Shown here: positions 56,870-64,000 of the stretch, piece after piece
How the letters are laid out: each line of letters begins with the position of its first letter
Position numbering within the stretch: the stretch's first letter is position 1
NCBI GenBank assembly: GCA_022702705.1
Contig: CM040430.1
Location: 12,305,324-12,369,323 of the forward strand
Reading direction: 5' to 3'
Source of the DNA: Papilionanthe hookeriana x Papilionanthe teres
Lineage: Eukaryota > Streptophyta > Magnoliopsida > Asparagales > Orchidaceae
Length of the DNA stretch: 64,000 nt
Made by a program: the position numbers and the translations under genes
Notes under the pieces: generated by a model
Seen by the model: the letters and a program-made list of their open reading frames with translations, nothing else
Databases searched by the model: none
Told to the model about the DNA's origin: nothing

Positions 56870-59800
56870 ATTTGATTCTTTTACTTCTTAAAAGTGATAC
56901 TGTAATAAGAATAAAATAATCAAATATAAAAATTAGTTCTCATTTAATTTAAATTAATGACTTAATGATTGAACTTTCTTGATTTTTAGCTTTTAATTCT
57001 TATAAAGAAGGCGACAAGACTCCTTTTTGTTTCTACTTTGCTCTCTCTCTATTTTTTTTTAAGAGTTATTTGGCTCTCATGTCTTAGGCATTGAGATGAA
57101 CAAATAACAAAATCACTAGCTAACGACTGATTTGCTCCATTTTCAAGTAATTTAAATGATGGGATTACCATGGGAGGTGAAAAATGAAGAAAAAATTTGT
57201 ATAGAGGAAGAGGATTGTGCTCCCAGTGTCATATCATGTAGGGTTGCCTAATTTAATCCTCAGCACTTCATGGAGAATTGTTTAGCCAATCGGCTTGGTC
57301 CTTGATTTGACCACACATTCTCTTGTTTTGGCTCAATTCTTTCTGATTGATTAGGCTACTCAAGTGACTTCTGTCGTATTCTTATCACTTTCTTTGGTGC
57401 TCCTTATTGAGCTTACCATGTCACTTAAAATGTCTGAGTTGATTAACTTTCTAGGTACGATGCTTTTGTCATGTGTTTGCAAGGTATGAACTTTTAGATT
57501 CCAATTTTAAGTATTTTTATTTTTGATAATTTTTTGTGCATGTGATTTGGTTCTGTTAAACCTAAATGAGAGTTCGAACAAGCTGCCAATGATCATAGAC
57601 TTGACATTAGATAAAGGCAATCAACTCTCATGAGAGGATGGCAGAGTTCATCACCCTAAAAATCCTACGCTTCCCCCAAAGGCGTGCAAGGAAGTTATCA
57701 AAGTAGCTTGAATGTCCAATGCGTCATTGGCTCATCGTCTAGACAAGAATGAATGTTGTTTGGCTCGGTCTACAACTATCCAACTAGATGAGGAGGTGAG
57801 TGAGTTGTTAACTCATTGGAGAAGGTGAAGGAGATGTTGATAACCATTATCAGGAGCTGTCGGGTTTTTCAGTCGTAGCTCAAGTCAGATCAGTTGAATC
57901 AGTTTAGGTTGGGAGGATAATTTTTATATATGAGACTATTTAGGTTGGGACATGTCTCAGTCGAAGTAGCGTTTGATCCTCTTGTGAGATATTTTACATG
58001 GACGGATCTCTGAGTGTCTTGTTGTAATCTAAATGTTGTTTATGGAATAAAAATATTTAATTTGTTTTGTTTCATGTGTCATTTTGATTATGGTGACAAC
58101 CCCTTATGGAAATAACAAACTATTTTTTATTTTACTATTTTGTGATGATTAGAATTCATCTATCCTCCTTATATATAGGGGTTGAGTAATAAGGGCATGC
58201 ATCTTCTGCCTTTTTCATATCCTTCACTCTCCTGACCTTCTATGCTTCACTTCTAACAATAGTCAGATGGTGCATTGGCATTCCCCAAAGGATATTGGGT
58301 GTCAGTAGTTTCGAAGGATTAGTTGTGAATGACATAAGCACAGTTCGACTCGATGCAGAGGAGTCGTGTTTTTAATCCTTCTAACTTTGGGACGTCGGCG
58401 AGGCGGATCGGGCAACTTCACTGTACAATGCAGAATTTCTGTTCTATAGTGACCGCTTCTAGTTCGGCCTTCACTTGCTGCTTTGTATCGAGTTGCACTA
58501 TATCAGTACAAATGAGGGGGAGACCTCAGTGGGAGGACAAGCGAAAGAGCCTGCCTGTACTCAGACAGCCATTTTAAAATTCCTATAATTATCTCTGAGG
58601 GATGAGGTTAGCCATCACATTTCTGTTAACTCGAAGGACACCTTCTGATCTTGAGAGGTCCATCCATTAGATCCATCAATGGAACACCACACTGAGCTGA
58701 GTTAGCTCATCCCGAGGAAGAGTGTCATTGAAAGGAGAAAACTTCAAAGATTGACTTTCCTGAGCTACCCCCTTGTCATCTCGAAAGAAATGTAAGTGGG
58801 TCGTGCTTAAGTAGATTCTTATGCAATATGGGGGAGCTGAAGTGAGCACCACCATGGGCGAAAAGTTTGCCTTGATAGATCTCTGAAAAGAATAGAATTC
58901 TGATTGCCCAACTATAACCCACTATCCCTCTACAATGGCTGACATGATTTGGTCCCAAACTCTGGAGGAGCATTTGTTAGAACAGTGCTTGATCGACATA
59001 AGTCAAACAACTAAAAGACATAATATAATGGTCTGACAAGCATCTCATGCCCATCGATCATTCTTTGCCAGGAGCTTCGGCCTTGGTTTGAGCTCGAGGA
59101 GAGGTAGCGGAGGTGGAGGAAAAATTGAAGAAAACAGCAGTGGACTGGACAAGCTCATTTGGAAAGATGAAAATTGGGTACTGAGGAGCACCTGAAAGTT
59201 CTTCATCGTGCTTTCTTCCCATCCAGTACAAAAGGCTATTCTTATAAATAAATTTAAGAGAAGGGTTTTGTATGTTGTTAGTCACATGGCTAAGATTGGG
59301 TTAATCTAAAGAAATTTCATTTATTGGTGACCAACTCGGAGAGTGAGGAGTCCAGCCGAAGCAGCATGAGTGATAGATGTGGCAGGTCATCAAATGTGTA
59401 GATTGGTTCTGATTGTCATCTGTAAAAAGAAACAAAAAAGTTAGTTTTTTAAACTTTTTTGTAAAGTATATTGTAAATCAATTTTTGTAATCTAATTCAC
59501 AGTTTATGAATGAAAACAAAATGTATTTTTGGTCATCCATAATTTAGATTTTTTGTTTCTTTGCTGATGAGTCGAGCTAGCCGGAGCGAAAGCCAACTAG
59601 AAAATCAATGAATTGAATTGATTGCAGAGTTGAGTTGGTTGGAAGGGCTGAAAAGCTAATTGATTGGGAGAGTGTTGTTGATTTTAAATGATGAATGGAC
59701 TTATAAGGATTTCATGACTTGTTTTACATTGTATTGCCGGACCAAGTCTTACGCCATTAATTTCTTGGTTGCCATGTTCAGTCATCGCTTTGGACGGGCC

Positions 59801-60390
59801 ACACTCTATGCCAGTCATATCAAGCTGATATTGTCAGAGTTTTTGTGGAGTAAACCGTCCAAACTTGTTGCTGCGTTGATTCATGCACTATCCACTATCA
59901 AGAGTGATTAGAGAATGACCATCAGAGCTTGATATGTTTCAAGATAAGATACATGTGAATTTTATGACACATGGGCACTAATAGTTGAAAAAAATAGTTG
60001 CTCGGGTGAAAATATTATTGGTGGGTCGACTAGGATTCCTTGAGTGTCAATCAAACTCGATGACACTTTGCATGAACTTCCACTAAGTTTCTTCAGTTTC
60101 AGTTATATTTGATTTCATATTGCTTGAACTATAACCGAGTTCTTCGAGTGTTGGTCCAACATGAGATCACATATTATTACAAAAAACCACATGAATTTTC
60201 CAAACTTGTTGGTAAAAATAGGAAAGACTTGAAATTTAATATTCATTTATTATCACAGTTACATATTTTATAATTAAAATATTTTTAATTTGTCTCCACC
60301 ATATGTAGTGCATCTCCTTTCCCATATATATATATCCTTAGCTTGTATGCTCTAAGAGCTACATGTTTGTTGGTAATGAACAATTTCAGT
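56870..60390. other. 3.5 kb with no confirmed gene, inside or beside the Tat-like remnant
   Basis: Contains a pyrimidine tract (57015-57062), a CTTATATATAGGGG TATA-like element at 58170-58183 and scattered frames of 60-85 codons (58353-58577, 59058-59285, 59660-59911) without recognisable domains. It could be an inserted LTR or the element's 3' region. Confidence 0.35.
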
Positions 60391-60399
60391 CCATGTCTT

Positions 60400-61200
60400 A
60401 TTGAGCTTTATCACTACTTGTCCACGTGTCGATGGGTCAGCTTTCTTTAGCATGAGGCCTCTGATGGCGAATATATTTTCTCTAACATGCTTTTTTATAG
60501 TAGTGAGCCATCCTTCTTTTTACATCCTCCTATATGAGGGCCGATTTAGCTCATTTTTTTTCTTCTCCAAATCAAGCACAGGTTTTATTCTTTTGTTATT
60601 TGCTTCTTTCCATTGGAACATATCTGTTTCATCTACGTGAAGGCTATAATCACCCTTTTTTTGTGAATATTATATTTTGTCCAATAGCACGACCTCCATT
60701 ACGTGTGATGGATGAATGGAATTTGTCCGATCACGGTGGAAGAAGTTGTATAAATCGTCTATAAAATGGATATTGTGACTTCAACCAACTTCTTTTGGGT
60801 CCCTTGACTTAATTTCTTAGTAGGTTTAGTATGGCCTTGTTCACTGCTTTGACTTGCCCATTTGTCCTTGAGTGATGTATGAATATGAATTTTAGGTCAA
60901 TCACTTGGCAGGATGATCAGACGAATTTCCAAATGATCTAGTTGTGATCCAAGCTGGCACTTTCACACAACCTACTTAAGGAATTAATTCACTATGACGA
61001 GCAAGAACTTCTGTTCTTCACATGATAGACGAAATGGTCCGAGGATGTTGAGTCCACAAATCATGAATGAACCTGAGCTAATGATTAACCATTGTTTGTA
61101 GGATGGTCGGTGTTGCATCAACGTGAATTTTTAGTATTACTTGTACCTTCTTGCAAATTTCTCATCATCCTTATGTATAAGCCAATGTTTCCTCCATAAT
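60400..61200 (-). pseudogene. Tat-like integrase remnant
   Basis: The minus strand near 60880-60800 gives NGQVKAVNKAILNLLRN, the motif containing the third acidic position (here Lys-Ala in place of the usual Glu). EEQKFLLVIVN near 61018 matches the start of the core domain. RGLMLKKADPSTRGQ near 60470 resembles the C-terminal domain. Frameshifts and stops throughout. Confidence 0.55.
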
Positions 61201-61489
61201 GGCTCCCGCACTGAACATAATGTACTTCTCTCAATCTCTCTTTCCTTTCATTCTCCTTGACACATCTTAAGTATAAAAAATTATTAAACCTTCAAAAGAG
61301 TTTTTCCTCGATCAGCAAAGACTTAAGGGCAAGTTAACAATATTTCCAGTCATAAGAAGCAAGATATAAGGGTCTACATAACTCTTTGTTCCCTAGGTTT
61401 TTATCTCCATTGCTTCGACTCTTTTTATGGCCGGTCAGCAAAGTTCTGATGTGTCCCTTCCCCTATATAAATGTATTTAGATAGGAGAT

Positions 61490-61735
61490 CAACCACCTTA
61501 TTATCTTCCCGGGAGATGTGTTTAATTTTAAAATTTCAAATTTGCTATCTCAGTCTTGCCTTTATCGAGATACCTCTCTACCATTTTGTCTCTTACTTCA
61601 AAGTACTCGTTTCCTTGATTGACCACAAGCTAAGAGTCATATTTCACCAGAAGATACCGCACACCCATCTCATAGGTGAATCGTAGCCTGACTATCACGG
61701 CTTCATACTTGACTTGATTGTCGGTGACATTGAAT
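61490..61735 (-). pseudogene. Tat-like RNase H remnant
   Basis: VTDNQVKYEAVIVRLRFTYE, MGVRYLLVKYDS, LVVNQGNEYFEVRDKMVERY and LDKGK match the type I RNase H copy characteristic of Tat elements (NNEAEYEAL...GxRxLxVxxDSQLVVNQ). An in-frame stop follows KYDS. Confidence 0.65.
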
Positions 61736-61915
61736 CCCACCTATATCAAATGGTCGAAGTGATCCCCGATTGAATTTCTTAGATCAAGATCAAGCCCCAC
61801 TCCCATGTGACTATATGCTTCATCGATATATTACATTATAATCGACTTGATTGTTGGTGACTCTGAATCCCGCTTCATACTCAAGTTGATTTTTGGTGAC
61901 TTTTAATCCCCCATA
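61700..61915. repeat. Three diverged copies of a 25-base word
   Basis: CTTGATTGTCGGTGACATTG (61715), CTTGATTGTTGGTGACTCTG (61847) and GTTGATTTTTGGTGACTTTT (61883), each followed by AATCCC. They begin in the end of the RNase H remnant. Confidence 0.7.
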
Positions 61916-61996
61916 TATAAGTATCACATTATAAAAACTTAATGTTACTAAGATATATATAAATATTATTTTAAAGTTTTTTAATTATTTTGAGCC

Positions 61997-62181
61997 AAGT
62001 TTGAATTCCAGGTCTGCCAGAGATAATGGTTTGGTAGTTCACTCTTGAGCTGAACATGAATAAAAAATTTTTTTAGCTCGATCTATAGAAGAGTCGAACA
62101 AACAAAAACTTCTTTGCCCATGTTTGGCTTAAGGGAAAGTTACCAAACCATTACCTCTGGTAGACCTTGTACTTAAACTTA
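61997..62181. repeat. Inverted repeat with about 41-bp arms
   Basis: AGTTTGAATTCCAGGTCTGC with CAGAGATAATGGTTTGGTAG on the left pairs with TACCAAACCATTACCTCTGG and TAGACCTTGTACTTAAACTT on the right, around about 100 bases. It may be a foldback insertion in the gypsy remnant. Confidence 0.75.
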
Positions 62182-62394
62182 GAGAAGTTAAAAATGAATG
62201 CGTTGCCAAGGGAACATAGTTCTGCTAGACACTCCTTGTATGAGACATCGAAGATAACTAGTTGAGCTTTTGTAAATAAACTCAGTAGTATCTTTGTGTT
62301 TGACTCGTTTATAAATTGAGCAAAAAAAATTGTTTGTGCTCGGTTTGCTTGCCTAATACGAGCTATTTAAAGAGCCGAAAACGAGCCATTTGCG

Positions 62395-62560
62395 AACGAC
62401 AAGCTTTTTGAAATCCCTATCCTTCAGTGTGTTGAAAAAGAGTTGAAACTTTAGTGCATCATTGATTTTTTGAAGGAAACAGTTGACCAAAAAGAAGCAA
62501 TGTGGTCATCTGAGTCTGTCCGTCCTTTGTAATATTCAGATGTCAAATCTTGAATCATTC
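62395..62560 (-). pseudogene. Tat-like gag fragment
   Basis: MIQDLTSEYYKGRTDSDDHI followed by ASF resembles the Y-x-G-x-x-D-P-x-D-H-x-x-x-F capsid motif of gypsy gags. Short and interrupted by stops. Confidence 0.4.
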
Positions 62561-62578
62561 TAGTGGCTCAACATCGAA

Positions 62579-62673
62579 GATCGACCAGGAGAATGCATTT
62601 TTTGAGTGGCATGACACTTCAATACATCTGACTTGGTGTCGATCGACCAGGAGAATGCATTTTTTGAGTGGCA
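62579..62673. repeat. 33-base direct duplication
   Basis: GATCGACCAGGAGAATGCAT plus TTTTTGAGTGGCA occurs at 62579-62611 and 62641-62673, identical, 62 bases apart. Confidence 0.95.
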
Positions 62674-62939
62674 ACCAAACCTATCAAGATACTGGTTTTC
62701 ATCCGAAACTAGCACGCCTTTGATCATATCTAAAATTAGTTCATTTAGGTCTTGGATCTACTGGACCACAAAATCCCTGGTGCACACCACGTTATCGCTG
62801 ATCTCCCAGTTGGAAAGTTATTCTTTTTGCATTGCTTTCCTTCTTGTTGATGACATGATCCATAATAATTGTATATTTTAGGATGTTTAAACCAAGATTG
62901 TCTATGGATCACACCCAAGCAAGAGATCGTAAATGATGG

Positions 62940-62942
62940 GGG

Positions 62943-62998
<56 letters not shown>
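62940..62998. repeat. (G)n(GA)n microsatellite
   Basis: Eight G residues then about 25 GA units. Confidence 0.97.
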
Positions 62999-62999
<1 letters not shown>

Positions 63000-63040
63000 G
63001 AATGATACAAAATAGTATTGATTCTTTATTAATGGTTTCC

Positions 63041-63053
63041 ACTATTTATAAAG
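63041..63053 (-). promoter_or_regulatory. TATA box of the Tat-like 5' LTR
   Basis: The minus strand reads CCTTTATAAATAG, inside the right-hand LTR-like region and pointing into the element. Confidence 0.4.
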
Positions 63054-63649
63054 GATGTCGTACAATAAAGATGTTACAATTTTACCCCCCCATTTGGAGA
63101 GGTTCTGTACTAGGATACTTATGGTATTTTACAATCAATGACTTATCATCCGAGTCGCCTTCAGTCTCGATCGGCTAAGATAGTTGACTTGACTTGACTA
63201 GGTCAGCTTTGTCGGTAGGGTTCGGTCGACTGATCCAGCCTGCTTGACTATTCTTAATCTCTGGCAATAGGAGTCTTTGGGTCCTCATGGATGGTTCACT
63301 TTGCTGCAATCGAATGGTTTATATGAGAAGCATTGAGACACCCTTGTGGAACTAGCTCCTCCTTCAAATTGACTTTATTGCGAGATATGCTGCTGCATTG
63401 AGTCGACTTTCCTACAGTCCATGGTTGAGACGCCCTTATCTCATCTCCGATCGAATGATTTATAATTGAATTGCTTACTTGTTTTTTTATCCTCTTTTTA
63501 ACTTGATCGGCTTTGGCCTACTTGGCTAGGCTCGTTCGTTTTGGTGTGCCTCATGATCACTTTTCAGGGGATCTATCTCCACTGTATGCTTTATTTTTGG
63601 GCTGTTAGATCTCTGTAAGATCACTGCATGCACCTTTTTGATGGATAGA

Positions 63650-64000
63650 AAGATTAATGTGACATTCTCTACCATTAAGAATTTAAGTTAAACCTCTAAG
63701 CCTTATAGATAAGAATATTATAGAAGTTGTAATAGCAATTATTATGTGTAATCTCTTGCCCATTGATGTGAACTTCTCCTAATCATCAAGTAAATACTAT
63801 AAACAATCTATTAATTTTTAAGAAAGCTACACTAATAATATACAAAAACAAAATTACAAATAAATAATAAGATATCGATGAAAGAGAAGAGACTTTTGAA
63901 ATGAAATTTAATTTACATTTGTGAGCCTTGTACAATATTTGTAGACACATAATGGTATACAAAAATAAGGTGTATTAACACCATATTAATGCATGGAATA
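63650..64000. other. Right-edge AT-rich DNA, nothing recognised
   Basis: No frame, repeat pair or RNA gene found. Confidence 0.45.

Larger units (their letters stand above)
56665..63645 (-). mobile_element. Tat-like Ty3/gypsy element remnant, minus strand
   Basis: 56665-56857 and 63445-63645 are diverged direct repeats: shared words include TTTGGCC, CCTCATGATC, TTAGATCTCT and CCTTTTTGATG. Between them the minus strand has, in order, gag (near 62560-62395), RNase H (61735-61490) and integrase (near 61000-60790) traces of the Tat type. Decay is heavy and patched by hairpins and duplications. LTR limits are approximate. Confidence 0.6.

Noticed and set aside
62250..62405. Repeated GAGCCG/ACGAGC words as a MITE
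   Set aside because: Words resemble a common plant repeat, but no boundaries or inverted arms could be set.

Overview
This is repeat-dense nuclear DNA from a flowering plant. The evidence is a plant-type ARF exon with a spliced 5' UTR, a two-exon SLEEPER-type hAT-derived gene, a 26S rRNA pseudogene fragment, plant lineages of Ty1/copia and Ty3/gypsy retrotransposons, RTE-type LINE tails, a tRNA-derived SINE and several MITEs. The copia element looks Angela-like, a lineage prominent in monocots, but I cannot name a species.

Layout, left to right. 1-0.9 kb: nothing recognised. 0.9-3.8 kb: a short LTR element with gag remnants and no pol; its 5' LTR carries a 68-bp LINE/SINE tail with a 14-bp target duplication. 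3.8-14.8 kb: a decayed Athila-like gypsy element on the minus strand (Athila-2), split inside protease by a 4.7-kb insertion flanked by CCCCT. Its 5' LTR is replaced 20 bp from its end by a minus-strand 26S rRNA fragment (14.8-15.3 kb). 15.3-16.9 kb: unassigned, pyrimidine-rich. 16.9-17.9 kb: a non-autonomous DNA transposon with exon-like GC-rich repeats. 18-20.7 kb: AT-rich DNA with microsatellites and a LINE remnant. 20.7-21.4 kb: the first coding exon and 5' UTR exon of an ARFC1/ARL5-type small GTPase, minus strand; the later exons are not visible. 21.6-23.5 kb: a MITE cluster. 23.5-25.6 kb: an intact SLEEPER-type gene, minus strand. 25.6-28.8 kb: AT-rich, no gene seen. 28.8-29.7 kb: SINE, AT microsatellite, LINE tail, AT microsatellite. 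30.4-30.9 kb: a CpG-rich gene-like 5' end, minus strand. 31.8-32.4 kb: a degenerate 50-bp tandem repeat.

33.2-54.9 kb: a second Athila-like element (Athila-1, plus strand). Its 5' LTR is interrupted by a whole Ty1/copia element (33387-41781, minus strand) with a perfect 5-bp target duplication (GCGCC). Athila-1 has a tRNA-Asp-type primer site, gag, protease, RT, RNase H, integrase and an extra 3' ORF resembling the plant-transposon domain found after pol in such elements. 54.9-56.4 kb: a probable LTR fragment of another element. 56.7-63.6 kb: remnants of a Tat-like gypsy element on the minus strand, with inverted and duplicated patches. 63.65-64 kb: AT-rich, nothing seen.

The only sequences likely to act as host genes are the ARF exon, the SLEEPER gene and perhaps the 30.4-30.9 kb promoter/exon. 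The rest is nested transposable elements of different ages. Order from nesting: Athila-1 before copia; the gag-only element before the LINE tail in it; Athila-2 before the 4.7-kb insertion. A GC palindrome (GGCGCCTAGGCGCC and variants) recurs just upstream of TATA boxes in both Athila LTRs, in the Athila-1 3' region and in the LTR-like piece at 55 kb.
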